Part shown: piece after piece, positions 1-9,740 of the stretch | How the letters are laid out: every line of letters begins with the position of its first letter | How positions within the stretch are numbered: the stretch's first letter is position 1 | Source of the DNA: an uncultured Roseicyclus sp. | GTDB lineage: Bacteria > Pseudomonadota > Alphaproteobacteria > Rhodobacterales > Rhodobacteraceae | Direction of reading: 5' to 3' | DNA: 64,000 bases | NCBI GenBank assembly: GCA_947491935.1 | Contig: CANLLF010000001.1 | Span: 806,001 to 870,000 of the forward strand | The notes under the pieces: model-generated | What the model was told of the DNA's origin: nothing | The model's input: only the letters and a program-made list of their open reading frames with translations | The model's database searches: none | Program-made: the position numbers and the translations under genes

Positions 1-155
1 GGTAAAGTCAGTGGGTATGAGAGCGGGCATTCCGGGCACCTCCAGATCCTGTCACCATCCATTCCAACAGCCCGCCGGGCAACCACGAAAAACGCCCCGC
101 GCATTCCTGTACAATCATGTTAGGCTGGCCCCGCAACATAACGGAGAGATCCCAA

Positions 156-446
156 ATGGCAGACAAAGCTGATTTCATGGCGCAGGCCAAGGCCCAGATG
201 GACAACTGGGCCGATGAGATGAAGAAGATGCAGGCCAAGATGATGGAAGCCGGCGCGGCTGGACAGGAACAGATGGTCAAGCAGATGGAGGCCCTCAACG
301 CACAGCGCAAAGAGGCCGAAGCGCATATGGAACAGCTTGGCAAAGCTAACATGGAGGCCGCCAAGGGTATGCAAGACAACATGCAAAAAGCGTGGGCCGA
401 GATGGAAAAATCCATGGAAGACGCCCGCAAAAAATTCTTGGGCTGA
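156..446 (+). CDS. small coiled-coil hypothetical protein
   Basis: A 96-residue protein that is almost entirely charged, Met- and Ala-rich helix (repeats of the type DEMKKMQAKMMEAG and NMQKAWAEMEKSMED), so a single long coiled coil is likely. There is no signal peptide or membrane segment and no cysteine. The start is the ATG at 156 because GGAGAG lies 8 bases upstream; an earlier in-frame ATG at 117 lacks such a site. A TACAAT at 110-115 could be a -10 box. The methyltransferase gene follows 69 bases later on the same strand. I do not recognise a family with a known function; a structural or chaperone-like role would only be a guess. Confidence 0.75.
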   Translation: MADKADFMAQAKAQMDNWADEMKKMQAKMMEAGAAGQEQMVKQMEALNAQRKEAEAHMEQLGKANMEAAKGMQDNMQKAWAEMEKSMEDARKKFLG

Positions 447-515
447 CACCACGTGGCGGGCTGATCGCGGCCCGCCCTCATCCGGCGACCACATCCCCGA
501 GCACAGGGCAGTCAA

Positions 516-1070
516 ATGGCGTTCTACAACCGCGTGGTCTACAAGCGCGAAGCAAAACGGCTGATCGACGGGTTGGACCCGGCCAGCAAGACCTGCGCCG
601 AAATCTCCGGCGGGATGGGTCAGGGGTTTGGCTTCAAATCCATTGAAGAATTTCACTACCCCGAATACGACATCTGCCATGGCCCGTTCCGCGATGCCAA
701 AGGCAAGCTGCGCAAATTCGATGTCATCATCGCTGATCAGGTTTGGGAGCATCTGGACCGGCCCTACGCCGCCACGCAAAACGTCCTGAAGATGCTCAAC
801 ACCGGCGGCCATTTCTACATCTGTGTGCCGTTCTATGTGCGCTATCACCTGTTCCCGGTAGATTGCAGCCGCTGGAGCGCGCGTGGGCTGACGAACCTGC
901 TGATCGAAAGCGGGTTCGAGGAAGACAAGATCGTGGCCGACCAATGGGGCAATCTGGAATGCGCGCGGGCGGATTGCGGGATGAAATTCTCCAAGTTCGA
1001 CCGCGAGAAGAACTCGTTGGAAAACGATCCGAAGTTTCCAATCATCGCCTGGGCGCTGGCCCGGAAATAG
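516..1070 (+). CDS. class I SAM-dependent methyltransferase
   Basis: A 184-residue protein resembling the Methyltransf_11/23 type. A loose motif I (EISGGMGQGFGF, residues 29-40) sits where AdoMet binds. The run DVIIADQVWEHLDRP (69-83) is the usual strand 4/post-II segment with the VxEHL signature, and MLNTGGHFYICVPF (93-106) matches motif III. The substrate is not deducible. The N-terminus lacks the usual first helices, so this is a compact member of the family. It runs convergently into ftsH with a terminator hairpin between them. Confidence 0.75.
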   Translation: MAFYNRVVYKREAKRLIDGLDPASKTCAEISGGMGQGFGFKSIEEFHYPEYDICHGPFRDAKGKLRKFDVIIADQVWEHLDRPYAATQNVLKMLNTGGHFYICVPFYVRYHLFPVDCSRWSARGLTNLLIESGFEEDKIVADQWGNLECARADCGMKFSKFDREKNSLENDPKFPIIAWALARK

Positions 1071-1074
1071 GCGC

Positions 1075-1104
1075 AAAGAAAAAGGGCGGCCCGCAGACCG
1101 CCCT
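1075..1104 (-). terminator. rho-independent terminator of ftsH
   Basis: Read on the minus strand, a 7-bp stem AGGGCGG/CCGCCCT (1083-1089 with 1098-1104, 8-base loop) is followed by a T-rich run TTTTTCTTT. It lies between the convergent methyltransferase and ftsH genes and may also act in the other direction. Confidence 0.7.
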
Positions 1105-1124
1105 GGTTCGTATCCGGAGAGGGT

Positions 1125-3038
1125 TCAAGCCGTGGGCTCGGGCTCCATATCACCTGACGGCTTTGCCTTGGGCTTCAGCTTCGGAATCGCCGTGATCGAC
1201 GGCGTGCCACCGGAGGACGGCGTCACATCATCGTCGTCGCCGCGGTTCAGCGGCTCCCCGGCGATGACCTTGCCGATCTCGGGCCCGGTCAGCGTCTCGT
1301 ATTCCAGAAGGCCCTGCGCCAGACGCTCCAGATCGTCACGCTTCTCGGTCAGGACGCGTTTGGCGGTGTTGTAGCCTTCGTCCACCAGTTCCTTAACCTT
1401 GTCATCAATGATCTTCTGGGTGGCCGCGGAGTGGGTCGTCCCGCCCCCGTAAGAGCCCAGATGCGATTGTTGCTCATTGGCGTAGTCGATATAGCCAAGC
1501 TCTTCGGCATATCCGAATTGCGTCACCATCGCGCGGGCGATCTTGGTGACCTGCTGGATATCCGATGCCGCGCCGGAGGTGATGTTTTCCTTGCCGAACA
1601 CCAGCTCCTCGGCCACACGCCCGCCCATCGCCATGGCGATCTTGGAAGTGTATTTGCGGTAACTAACGCTCAGCTGATCGCGCTCGGGCAGGGACAGAAC
1701 CAAACCAAGTGCGCGACCACGCGGGATGATCGTGGCTTTGTGGATCGGATCGTGATCCGGCACGTTCAGGCCCACGATGGCGTGGCCCGCCTCATGATAA
1801 GCCGTCAGCTTCTTCTCGTCCTCGGTCATCACCATGGAGCGTCGCTCGGCACCCATCATGACCTTGTCCTTGGCGTTCTCGAAATCCTCCATCGTGACGA
1901 ACCGGCGCGAGATCCGGGCCGCCGTCAGGGCCGCCTCGTTCACGAGGTTCGCCAGATCGGCGCCTGAGAAACCCGGCGTGCCCCGCGCGATGATGCGCAG
2001 ATCCACATCGGGACCAAGCGGCACCTTGCGGGAATGGACGCCCAGAATGCGCTCCCGGCCCTTGATGTCGGGGTTCGGCACCTGCACCTGGCGGTCGAAC
2101 CGGCCGGGGCGCAGCAGCGCGGGGTCCAGAACGTCGGGGCGGTTGGTGGCGGCAATGATGATGATGCCTTCGTTGGCCTCAAAGCCGTCCATCTCAACCA
2201 AAAGCTGGTTCAACGTCTGCTCACGCTCGTCGTTGCCGCCGCCATAACCCACACCACGGGACCGGCCCACGGCGTCGATCTCGTCGATGAAGACGATGCA
2301 AGGCGCGTTCTTTTTCGCCTGCTCAAACATGTCGCGCACGCGGGAAGCACCGACGCCCACGAACATTTCAACGAAGTCGGAGCCCGAAATGGTGAAGAAC
2401 GGCACGCCCGCCTCGCCCGCGATCGCGCGGGCCAGCAGCGTCTTACCGGTGCCCGGAGGGCCCACCAGAAGCGCGCCTTTTGGGATCTTGCCACCCAGGC
2501 GGCTGAACTTCTGCGGGTTGCGCAGGAATTCGACGATCTCTTCCAACTCGTCCTTGGCCTCGTCGATGCCCGCGACGTCGTCAAACGTCACCCGGCCATG
2601 CTTTTCCGTCAGCAGCTTTGCCTTGGATTTGCCGAAGCCCATTGCGCCGCCACGGCCCCCGCCCTGCATCCGGTTCATGAAGAAAATCCAGATACCGATC
2701 AGGACCAGCACCGGCAGCCACAGCGACAGAACGCTGAGGAAGCCCGATTGCTCCTGCGGCCGCGCTTCGATGCGGACGTCGTTTTCCAGAAGCGTCCGGG
2801 TCGGCTCGGCATCGCCGGGGGCGACCGTGGTGAACGATCCTTCGCCGGTGGTGAACTGGACGCTTTCACCGTCCAGCGTGGCCGACAGAACGCTGCCATT
2901 TTCAACCTGTTGCACGAAATCGGAATAGGCCACCGTGCGGCTGTTCACCTGGCTCTGGCCACCGGAAAACAGATTGAACAAGGCCAGGATCAGCAGGAAC
3001 AGGATGACCCAGAATGCGACATTTCTCGCGTTGCCCAA
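1125..3038 (-). CDS. ftsH: ATP-dependent zinc metalloprotease FtsH
   Basis: Membrane-anchored AAA+ protease that degrades misfolded and short-lived membrane and cytosolic proteins. About 637 residues: TM1 near 8-24, a periplasmic domain, TM2 near 102-122, Walker A GPPGTGKT (193-200), Walker [10 protein letters not shown] (247-255), the second region of homology [18 protein letters not shown] (299-316) and the zinc site HEAGH (415-419). The start is TTG at 3038 (MGNARN...), because AGGAG lies 7 bases upstream. Another in-frame TTG lies at 3053, but taking it would place the ribosome site inside the gene. The gene closes the tol-pal/tilS block, as in other Rhodobacterales. Confidence 0.97.
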   Translation of the reverse strand: MGNARNVAFWVILFLLILALFNLFSGGQSQVNSRTVAYSDFVQQVENGSVLSATLDGESVQFTTGEGSFTTVAPGDAEPTRTLLENDVRIEARPQEQSGFLSVLSLWLPVLVLIGIWIFFMNRMQGGGRGGAMGFGKSKAKLLTEKHGRVTFDDVAGIDEAKDELEEIVEFLRNPQKFSRLGGKIPKGALLVGPPGTGKTLLARAIAGEAGVPFFTISGSDFVEMFVGVGASRVRDMFEQAKKNAPCIVFIDEIDAVGRSRGVGYGGGNDEREQTLNQLLVEMDGFEANEGIIIIAATNRPDVLDPALLRPGRFDRQVQVPNPDIKGRERILGVHSRKVPLGPDVDLRIIARGTPGFSGADLANLVNEAALTAARISRRFVTMEDFENAKDKVMMGAERRSMVMTEDEKKLTAYHEAGHAIVGLNVPDHDPIHKATIIPRGRALGLVLSLPERDQLSVSYRKYTSKIAMAMGGRVAEELVFGKENITSGAASDIQQVTKIARAMVTQFGYAEELGYIDYANEQQSHLGSYGGGTTHSAATQKIIDDKVKELVDEGYNTAKRVLTEKRDDLERLAQGLLEYETLTGPEIGKVIAGEPLNRGDDDDVTPSSGGTPSITAIPKLKPKAKPSGDMEPEPTA

Positions 3039-3115
3039 GGGAGATCTCCTCAAACGGGATGAGCGCGAGGGGGTCCTCGCGCGTTTCTTCTAAGATAAGC
3101 CCAACTGATCCAAGT

Positions 3116-4402
3116 TCAACGCGATTCCAACGATTGGGCGAACGCGCCGCGGCTTGGCCGAAATTCGACCACGTGGGCGGGGCCAAATGATGTCGGGCGG
3201 AAGGCGATAAGGCGCTCGCCGTCAAAGACGGCCGGCAGGGTGATCGCGGTCTCGTGGGGCGGTGCATCCGCCGGTTTCTCGCCAAGCTGTTGCCAGCCAT
3301 CCGGCCCGAGGGCACGCACCATCAGGCCGGCGATCCTGTCGCCATGCACATACCACCGCCCGTCCCAGAGCGTGCCCACCGGCGCCGACACGCCTTTCAC
3401 CGCCGCAAATTCCCGCGCCACGCGGATCTGCTCCCGCCCCGCCACGGCCCGGCATCCGTGCAAGGTGCCACTGCCGCCCGCCAGCAGCCGGTCCAGCAGG
3501 TCGGTCAGCGCCGCTTCCCGGGGCCGGTAGGGGGCCGAGGCAACCCATTGCAGCGCGCCCGACAGCAGGCGCAGTTGTGTGTCGCGATCTTTGTCGGCCA
3601 GCACATCACGATCGATCAGCAGGGCACCGGAATAGAATCGCCCGACGCTCTCGGCACGGGTCGCATCCCGCGCCACATCAACCGCAAGCGCCTCCAAAGC
3701 CCGCCGCGCGCGGGCCATGCGGGCGGCGGTGTCGGCGAGGGCCCCGCGGTCAAGCCCCAACCTCTCGATGGCCTGCCGTATCCGCACCCGTTCAAAGGAA
3801 GGGTCGTCGTTGCTGGGATCATCCACATAAGGCACCCGCAAGGTATCGATGTAATGCCGCAAATCCGCGCGCGTCTCGAACAGAAGCGGCCGGATCACCT
3901 GCCATTGGCCGCTAGGTGCCCGTTGCCGATCGGCCATCGCCGACAAGCCCTCCACCCCCGAGCCACGGGCCAGACGCATCAACAGGGTCTCGGCCACATC
4001 GTCCCGGGTATGGGCAAACAGCACATGCCCGATCTTACCCCGCCAGCCGTCGATCAAAGACAACCGCCCGCGGCGCGCGGCGTCCTGAAGGTTGCCCTGC
4101 CCCTCCCAATGCCAATGCAACACATCATGGGGATGGCCGAGGGTCTCACATTCCCGCGCCACCATCTGGGCCTCTGCCGCGCTGCCCTCGCGCAACCCGT
4201 GGTCGATCGTGACGACATGCAGGCCGACGCCGAACACCCGCGCCCAATCGTGGCACAGGGCCAGCATCGCCATGCTGTCGCCCCCGCCGGAGACGGCCAG
4301 CCCGATTTGCGAAGGGAAATCAGGGCCGAGGAGACGCCCCATATGCCCGGCGAACCGCTCCGCCAGGCTATCGGTCACATCAACGCTGTCACTGGCAGCC
4401 AA
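3116..4402 (-). CDS. tilS: tRNA(Ile)-lysidine synthase TilS
   Basis: Converts the wobble cytidine of the CAU-anticodon isoleucine tRNA to lysidine, using ATP and lysine. The PP-loop SGGGDSMAM (residues 38-46) is intact, and THDD(x)AET (ARGSG nearby, around 130-150) matches the family. About 428 residues. Start uncertain: TTG at 4402 overlaps the 3' end of cpoB by 14 bases, while an in-frame GTG at 4378 would start after the cpoB stop; neither has a strong ribosome site. It lies between cpoB and ftsH in the usual Rhodobacterales order. Confidence 0.92.
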   Translation of the reverse strand: MAASDSVDVTDSLAERFAGHMGRLLGPDFPSQIGLAVSGGGDSMAMLALCHDWARVFGVGLHVVTIDHGLREGSAAEAQMVARECETLGHPHDVLHWHWEGQGNLQDAARRGRLSLIDGWRGKIGHVLFAHTRDDVAETLLMRLARGSGVEGLSAMADRQRAPSGQWQVIRPLLFETRADLRHYIDTLRVPYVDDPSNDDPSFERVRIRQAIERLGLDRGALADTAARMARARRALEALAVDVARDATRAESVGRFYSGALLIDRDVLADKDRDTQLRLLSGALQWVASAPYRPREAALTDLLDRLLAGGSGTLHGCRAVAGREQIRVAREFAAVKGVSAPVGTLWDGRWYVHGDRIAGLMVRALGPDGWQQLGEKPADAPPHETAITLPAVFDGERLIAFRPTSFGPAHVVEFRPSRGAFAQSLESR

Positions 4403-5234
4403 GGCGCCCGCGTTCGGCTTCCGCTTCGGCCACGGCGGGGTTGCCGGGGTAGCGCACGGCCACTTCGGCCAGCGTCAGACACGCCTCGTCGGCCTGGCCA
4501 AGCTGCGCCAGCGACACGCCAAGCGAGGTGAGCGCAGCGGGCGCGCGTTGCCCGTCCGGCTGCGCGGTGAAACTGTCAAGGAAGGCGCGCGCCGCCTGGC
4601 TCCAGCGGCCCAGATTCACCTCGGCCTCGCCGCGCAGGTAATGCGCTTCCGCCGATAGCGGCCCGCCGGGATAGCTCTCGGTGAAGGTCTCGAACAACAC
4701 CGACGCATCGGAGAAGTTGCCTGCCTCAAAGGCTTCCCGCGCGCGGTCGAAATCGCCCTGCTCGGCGACGGCGAGATTGCCGCTCCCGGTTTCGGGCAGT
4801 GGCGTGGTGGTGACGCCTCCATCGGTTGCCGGGGCAACGGGGGCAAGGCCGGTCGTCTCGGGTGTCACGCCGCCGAGCGACGGGGTTTCCCCAAGCGAGC
4901 CAACATCGCAATCCGGTTCCAGCTCACACAGGCGAAACTCCAGATCCCCGATCCGGTTGGTCCCGTCGCGCACAATGCTATCAACGGTCAATTGCAGGCG
5001 TTCGGTGGCCGAGGTCAGGCGCTGCACCTCCGCCTCGATGGTGTTCACCCGGTCCAGCGTCGTGCCCGACGCGCCCGATCCGGTCGCGCCACCCGTGGTG
5101 TTCAACTCGCCGCGCAGGCGCTGGATCTCCACGTAAAGCACCGACAATTCCTGGCGGATATCAGCCAGCGTCTGATCCTGCGCGAATGCAGGGCCAGCCG
5201 CCAGCGCCGCGCAAAGGGCAATCGCCAGCCGCAT
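4389..5234 (-). CDS. cpoB: Tol-Pal cell division coordinator CpoB (YbgF)
   Basis: Periplasmic protein that in E. coli couples Tol-Pal function with peptidoglycan synthesis during constriction. The 281 residues start with a clear signal peptide (MRLAIALCAALAAGPAFA). A coiled coil follows (about 25-115) with a Cys pair in LCELEPDCDVG. After a Gly/Thr-rich linker come C-terminal TPR repeats (about 160-281, e.g. AREAFEAGNFSDASVLFE, LRGEAEVNLGRWSQAA). It begins one base before the pal stop region, so the two are tightly linked. Confidence 0.93.
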   Translation of the reverse strand: MRLAIALCAALAAGPAFAQDQTLADIRQELSVLYVEIQRLRGELNTTGGATGSGASGTTLDRVNTIEAEVQRLTSATERLQLTVDSIVRDGTNRIGDLEFRLCELEPDCDVGSLGETPSLGGVTPETTGLAPVAPATDGGVTTTPLPETGSGNLAVAEQGDFDRAREAFEAGNFSDASVLFETFTESYPGGPLSAEAHYLRGEAEVNLGRWSQAARAFLDSFTAQPDGQRAPAALTSLGVSLAQLGQADEACLTLAEVAVRYPGNPAVAEAEAERGRLGCQ

Positions 5235-5235
5235 C

Positions 5236-5751
5236 TCAGGACGCCAGCCCGGCGGACAGAACCGTCACCGCGCGGCGGTTCTGGCTGTAGCACGCCTCAT
5301 CGGAACAGATCTGCAGCGGGCGTTCCTTGCCGTAGGAAATCGTGCGCAGGCGCGCATCCGGCACCCCGCGGCTGACCAGATATTCGCGCACAGCCGCCGC
5401 CCGGCGCGCCCCAAGCGCGAGGTTGTATTCCCGCGTGCCCTGCTCATCGGCATGGCCTTCGATCAGCGCGGTGAATTCGGGGTTGGCCAACAACCATTGC
5501 GCCTGCCCGGCAAGAACGTTCTGCGCCTCGGGCGACAGGGTCGATTGATCGACGGCAAAGAGCACACGGTCGCCCACGACTTCGTTGAAATAGACCGGGC
5601 TTGTCGGATCGCCGACACCGCCCGCCCCGGCGGCCCCTGCCACACCGGCGGCGCTATCGCCGTTGCCAAAGCCCCCTTGCGAACAGGCGGCCAGCGCCAG
5701 GGTGCCAATCAGAAGCGCCACGCGAACGGGGCGGAAGATGGATTTTGTCAT
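5236..5751 (-). CDS. pal: peptidoglycan-associated lipoprotein Pal
   Basis: Outer-membrane lipoprotein that binds peptidoglycan through an OmpA-like domain and interacts with TolB. Start ATG at 5751: the following 22 residues are a lipoprotein signal ending in LALAAC (lipid-bearing Cys23). Then comes a Gly/Ala-rich tether and the OmpA_C domain with IEGHADEQGTREYNLALG (diaminopimelate-binding loop region) and ARLRTISYGKERP. It is 171 residues, normal for Pal. The reading frame extends upstream to 5862, but only the 5751 start gives a lipobox at the right distance. Confidence 0.96.
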   Translation of the reverse strand: MTKSIFRPVRVALLIGTLALAACSQGGFGNGDSAAGVAGAAGAGGVGDPTSPVYFNEVVGDRVLFAVDQSTLSPEAQNVLAGQAQWLLANPEFTALIEGHADEQGTREYNLALGARRAAAVREYLVSRGVPDARLRTISYGKERPLQICSDEACYSQNRRAVTVLSAGLAS

Positions 5752-5840
5752 AAGCTCGGATCCTCGGATCTTGTTTTGCACTTGAATATCACGGGACGGG
5801 GCCATCCGCCAACTCCCGTTGGTCCCAGGCGCCGCAATTG

Positions 5841-7181
5841 TTAACTCTGCAGCGGCGACCACGCCGGGTCGGACGCCATGCCGGGCGTTGCCACCCGTTG
5901 CAGGTTCCGGCCCGAAATGTCGACGGAATAAACCGCGGGCGCGCCGTCATCGCCGGGCGTTTCGCGGGTGAACATGATCACGCGGCCATTGGGCGCCCAG
6001 GTCGGGCCTTCATCCAGGAACGAGGACGTCAAAAGACGTTCCTCCGATCCATCGGTGCGCATCACGCCGATATGGAAGCGCCCGTTTTCTTGCTTGGTGA
6101 ACGCGATGTAGTCGCCCCGCGGCGACCAGACGGGGGTGCCATAGCGCCCCGTTCCCGCGCTGATCCGGCGCGGATCGCCGCCATTTGCGGGCATGATGTA
6201 GATTTGCTGGCCGCCCGAGCGATCGCTTTCGAACACGATCTGATCGCCGTCCGGGCTGAAGGACGGCGCGGTTTCGATCGACGGCGTCTGCGTCAGGCGC
6301 ACGCGCGTGCCGGTGGCCAGATCCAGCGAATAGATGTCGGTATTGCCGCTTTCCTCAAGGCTGAACACCACGGTCTGGCCCGATGGCGAGAAGCGGGGGG
6401 AGAACGTCATGTTGCCGCCCGGAATGGCCTCCAGCGGGCGGCGCTGCACCGTGGCCACGTCCATCAGATAGACTTGCGGAAATCCGCTCTCGTAGCTGGT
6501 GTAGAGGATTTGGCCACCGCTGGGGCTGAACCGCGGGGCCAGAACAAGCGAGCGCGAGTCGGTCAGGAACTGCACATTCGCGCCGTCGTAATCCATGATG
6601 GCCAGCCGCTTGAGGCGCGCGTTTTTCGGCCCCTCCTCGGCAATGAACGCCACGCGGGTGTCAAAATACCCGCTCTCGCCGGTGATCCGGGAATAGACCT
6701 GATCGGCCACGTTATGGGCCATGCGCCGCCAGCTGTCGGCGGAGCCCACGAATTGCAGGCCCTCGCCCAGGGGGGCCTGGCTGAACACGTCGAACAGGCG
6801 GAACCGCACGACCAATTGGCCATCGGCGCGTTGTTCCACCGCGCCGGTGATCAGCGCCTGCGCATTGATCGCTTGCCAATCGGCGTAGTTCACCTGCGCG
6901 CCGAAGCTGGTGATTTGCGAGATATAGGCATCCGGCGGGATCTGCCGGAACAAGCCGGTGCCGCGCAGATCGGCGGCGATCACTCGGCTGATATCGGCCG
7001 CCGCATCCGTGGCGCCCGCATTTTCCGCGATGAAGCTCGGTAGCGCGAAGGGCAGCGGCTCGATCACACCCTCGGTGATCTCCAGCCGAAGGGGGCCGTT
7101 TTGCGCGAAGGCAAGGCTCGGAAGCGCCGTTGAGGCCGCAAGGAGTGATGTGGAGCGGATGAAATTCCGACGGGTCAACAT
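5841..7181 (-). CDS. tolB: Tol-Pal translocation protein TolB
   Basis: Periplasmic beta-propeller that links TolA and Pal. 446 residues: an N-terminal twin-arginine-like signal ([16 protein letters not shown], ending near ALPSLAFA), the TolB N-domain (about 30-160) and successive PD40 propeller repeats such as [36 protein letters not shown] and [18 protein letters not shown]. The RRNFIRS motif suggests Tat export, which is seen in some alphaproteobacterial TolB proteins. The next gene downstream is pal, 89 bases away; that gap holds a small hairpin (5809-5822). Confidence 0.96.
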   Translation of the reverse strand: MLTRRNFIRSTSLLAASTALPSLAFAQNGPLRLEITEGVIEPLPFALPSFIAENAGATDAAADISRVIAADLRGTGLFRQIPPDAYISQITSFGAQVNYADWQAINAQALITGAVEQRADGQLVVRFRLFDVFSQAPLGEGLQFVGSADSWRRMAHNVADQVYSRITGESGYFDTRVAFIAEEGPKNARLKRLAIMDYDGANVQFLTDSRSLVLAPRFSPSGGQILYTSYESGFPQVYLMDVATVQRRPLEAIPGGNMTFSPRFSPSGQTVVFSLEESGNTDIYSLDLATGTRVRLTQTPSIETAPSFSPDGDQIVFESDRSGGQQIYIMPANGGDPRRISAGTGRYGTPVWSPRGDYIAFTKQENGRFHIGVMRTDGSEERLLTSSFLDEGPTWAPNGRVIMFTRETPGDDGAPAVYSVDISGRNLQRVATPGMASDPAWSPLQS

Positions 7182-7250
7182 ATCAAATACCTCCTGCCGC
7201 GTGGATCTGCGGCTTCGGTGAGAACAAGGGATGGGCGGGGGCGGATCCGG

Positions 7251-8585
7251 TCATCTCAGGCGCACCCCGTCACGGTCGAACACCAGCGTCGTGCCGGTGG
7301 TGGCGGGCTCTGCCGCCGTGGCGGCGGCACATCCCGTAAGCGCGCCCTCGGCGGCGCGAAAGGCATCTTCCGCCACACCCGACAGGACGCGGCCGAAACC
7401 CGTCAATCGTATCGAACGCGCGGAGGGCATATTGGTTTCGTCAAGGCTGACATCGACGGAGAGGACGGCCCACCGCGCCTCGGGCGACAGGCGCGCCATG
7501 GACCAGCAGATCTGTGCATCCTCGATCATCCGGGCAATGGCGAGCGGATCGGGCGCGGGCAGGACGACGGGCGCTTCGGGATCGGTCGGTGCCGGGTCGC
7601 GCGCGGGCAACGGCGGGGCGGGCAGTGGCGCGGGCCGGGCTGGTGCTGCCATGGGCGGCGACAGCAGGACGCTGGCCATCGGTTCAATCGTGGGCGGCAA
7701 CGGCTGCGTCGTGCGATCAAGGCTGTCGGGCCCTTCAGGGAGCGCGCCGGGCGGCAGGGCGGAGGACGGGAAGGGATCGTGGCGCGGCGCGGCGACGCGA
7801 TAGAGGCGCGGCTGCGGGATCGGCGCGGTCGCGCCGGGCAGCAGCACAGCCGAGCGGGCCGCCTGCGGGGCCGCATTCAGCGCGATCATCCTGTCCAGGG
7901 CCGCGGGCGCGGGCGGCAGGGGGCGCGACAGGACCGGCGCAAGATCATGGCGCGGGGTGGCCACGGAGGCCGGTTGCAAAAGTGGGCGGGGCGTGGTCGG
8001 TGTATCGGGCAACATGACCGCCGCCATCGCAGCGGGCCGCGCCGTCACCGGCATCGCCGACACCGCAACGCGCGCCAGCACCAGCGGCGGCTGAAGCTCG
8101 GCCCGGGCGACGGCAATCACAGGCGCGACCACATCGGCGATCTGCTCCGGCGCAAGCGCCGGTTCCACACCGCCCGTCAGATCACCGCCCGGACCCTCAG
8201 GAATCGCCGCTATCGGGCGGGGCACAGGGCGCGGCCCGGTGGGCGCAAGGCCCGCCTCCGGATCGGCGAGCGGGGCCAGCACAATCGCCGGGGCCAGAAC
8301 ATCAACCACCTCTAGCGCCACATCCGGCGCTTCGCTTGCGATCACATCGGCCACTGAAGCCGGGTTCCCCTCAGGTCCTATCACTTGCCCGATGGCAGGC
8401 TCCGTCGGCGCGATAACATTCCCGGACGCGCCTCCCGTCGGCGTCTCCGCCTCTGCTTGCGGGATGACAACGCGCGGCGCGGCGCTGACCCAGCGCCCGG
8501 GCCGCTCGCCAATCGCGGTCTGCGCGACGGCGGGGCCAAAAGAGGCCCCCAGCGTCAGGGCCAGGATCACGGACAGGCGGATCAT
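7251..8585 (-). CDS. secreted TolA-like protein (second TolA C-terminal domain)
   Basis: A 444-residue protein between tolA and tolB. It has a signal peptide (MIRLSVILALTLGASFGPAVA, cleavage after about 21) instead of TolA's retained anchor, then about 320 residues of Pro/Ala-rich linker. The last 100 residues resemble the TolA C-terminal domain encoded next door: QICWSMARLSPEA against QACWNVGALSTEA, a second shared Cys about 65 residues later, and endings TTLVFDRDGVRLR against VELVFNPEGMRLR. It starts in a 4-base ATGA overlap with the tolA stop, so translation is coupled. It may be a periplasmic competitor or partner of TolA; function unknown. Confidence 0.8.
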   Translation of the reverse strand: MIRLSVILALTLGASFGPAVAQTAIGERPGRWVSAAPRVVIPQAEAETPTGGASGNVIAPTEPAIGQVIGPEGNPASVADVIASEAPDVALEVVDVLAPAIVLAPLADPEAGLAPTGPRPVPRPIAAIPEGPGGDLTGGVEPALAPEQIADVVAPVIAVARAELQPPLVLARVAVSAMPVTARPAAMAAVMLPDTPTTPRPLLQPASVATPRHDLAPVLSRPLPPAPAALDRMIALNAAPQAARSAVLLPGATAPIPQPRLYRVAAPRHDPFPSSALPPGALPEGPDSLDRTTQPLPPTIEPMASVLLSPPMAAPARPAPLPAPPLPARDPAPTDPEAPVVLPAPDPLAIARMIEDAQICWSMARLSPEARWAVLSVDVSLDETNMPSARSIRLTGFGRVLSGVAEDAFRAAEGALTGCAAATAAEPATTGTTLVFDRDGVRLR

Positions 8586-9733
8586 CGCAGGCGCATCCCT
8601 TCGGGGTTGAACACCAGTTCCACCTGCTGCCAGCGGCCATAGCTTTCCTCGGGCAAGTTGAACCCGTTGGCGCCGCAGCGGATGATGGCCCGGCGCGCGG
8701 CCTCATAGGCCTGGTTGGCCGCGCCCTCGGACCCGCCGGAAAACTCGATCATCCGGATCGTGCCGGTATCGGGCCGCGCATCGCGACTCATGTCGAACGC
8801 CACCACCACCGTGGTGTTGAGCGCTTCGGTCGACAGCGCGCCCACATTCCAGCAGGCCTGAACCGCCACGCGAAACCCGTCGCGCACACCCTGGCTCAGC
8901 GGTGGACCCGACGGCGCGGCGGCGGGGGCCGCATCCGGCGCCTCGACAGCCTCGGCAACCGCGCCTGCAATGGCGGCGGCCAGCGGGTCTTCTTCCTCAG
9001 CCGGGGCCTCCGGCGCGACTTCTTCCGCAGGCGCCTCGGCCACGGCGTCCTCGGCGGGTTCGTCAACCGGTGCGGATCGCTCGGGCCGGGGTGTCGGACG
9101 CACGGAGGCGGTCGGCCCCAACGGCGCGGCCGCGGGCTCATCCGCCTCGGTCACGATCTCGGTTGTGGCCTCCTCGGGGGCGGTGTCGGGCGTTTCTTCC
9201 ACCGGGGCGTCGGGGGCCACCTCCGGCTCGGTTGTCTGCTCCAGCACATCCGGCGCGGTCTCCACATCCGGCTCAGGCAGCGGGGCCGCCACCGGGGCCA
9301 CGCGCGGCGCGTCATCGGGTGTGGGCGTTGGGGAGACATCCGCCTCGGGCGCGCCGGGCGGCGGGGCCAAAACGGCCACATCATCGGTCACCTGCGTGTC
9401 CGGCACCGGATCCACCGGCACCGGATCGCTTTCCGGCGGCGGCGCAGCGGTTTCCACCGGCACATCCTGCGCCGGCGGCGGCGTCTCGGCCGCAGGCGTG
9501 TCGGGCGCTTCGGTCACTTGCGGTAAAGCGGGTGCGGTGGGCTGTTCAACCTCCGCGGGCTCCGATATCGCGGCAGACCCCGTCAATGCCTCGAATTCTG
9601 CCGTCGTCATCAAGGTCACGCCGGTGACCTCGAACTCCGTATCCGGGCTGCGATCGAACAACGCGCCGCCAAAGGCCACCCACAGCAGGAGGCCCGCATG
9701 GATCGTGCCGGACGCGTAGAGGGATCGGCGCAT
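8582..9733 (-). CDS. tolA: Tol-Pal inner-membrane linker protein TolA
   Basis: TolA spans the periplasm from TolQR to TolB/Pal. Start ATG at 9733 (MRRSLYASG...), with GGGGAG 10 bases upstream and just past the tolR stop; a longer frame up to 9793 would overlap tolR. The 383 residues comprise one N-terminal anchor (about 8-27), a Pro/Ala/Glu-rich domain II (about 60-270) of very low complexity, and a C-terminal domain with CWNVGALSTEALN and a second Cys in IIRCGANGF. Domain II is Pro-rich rather than the Lys/Ala helix of E. coli, as in other alphaproteobacteria. Confidence 0.92.
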   Translation of the reverse strand: MRRSLYASGTIHAGLLLWVAFGGALFDRSPDTEFEVTGVTLMTTAEFEALTGSAAISEPAEVEQPTAPALPQVTEAPDTPAAETPPPAQDVPVETAAPPPESDPVPVDPVPDTQVTDDVAVLAPPPGAPEADVSPTPTPDDAPRVAPVAAPLPEPDVETAPDVLEQTTEPEVAPDAPVEETPDTAPEEATTEIVTEADEPAAAPLGPTASVRPTPRPERSAPVDEPAEDAVAEAPAEEVAPEAPAEEEDPLAAAIAGAVAEAVEAPDAAPAAAPSGPPLSQGVRDGFRVAVQACWNVGALSTEALNTTVVVAFDMSRDARPDTGTIRMIEFSGGSEGAANQAYEAARRAIIRCGANGFNLPEESYGRWQQVELVFNPEGMRLR

Positions 9734-9740
9734 CGCAAGG

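Noticed and set aside
120-1076. A 318-codon minus-strand open frame opposite the two first genes
   Set aside because: It spans both plus-strand genes and the gap between them; the plus-strand products have recognisable structure, the minus one does not.
3254-4531. A 425-codon plus-strand open frame opposite tilS
   Set aside because: Complete overlap with tilS, which has an intact PP-loop; the antisense product has no motif.
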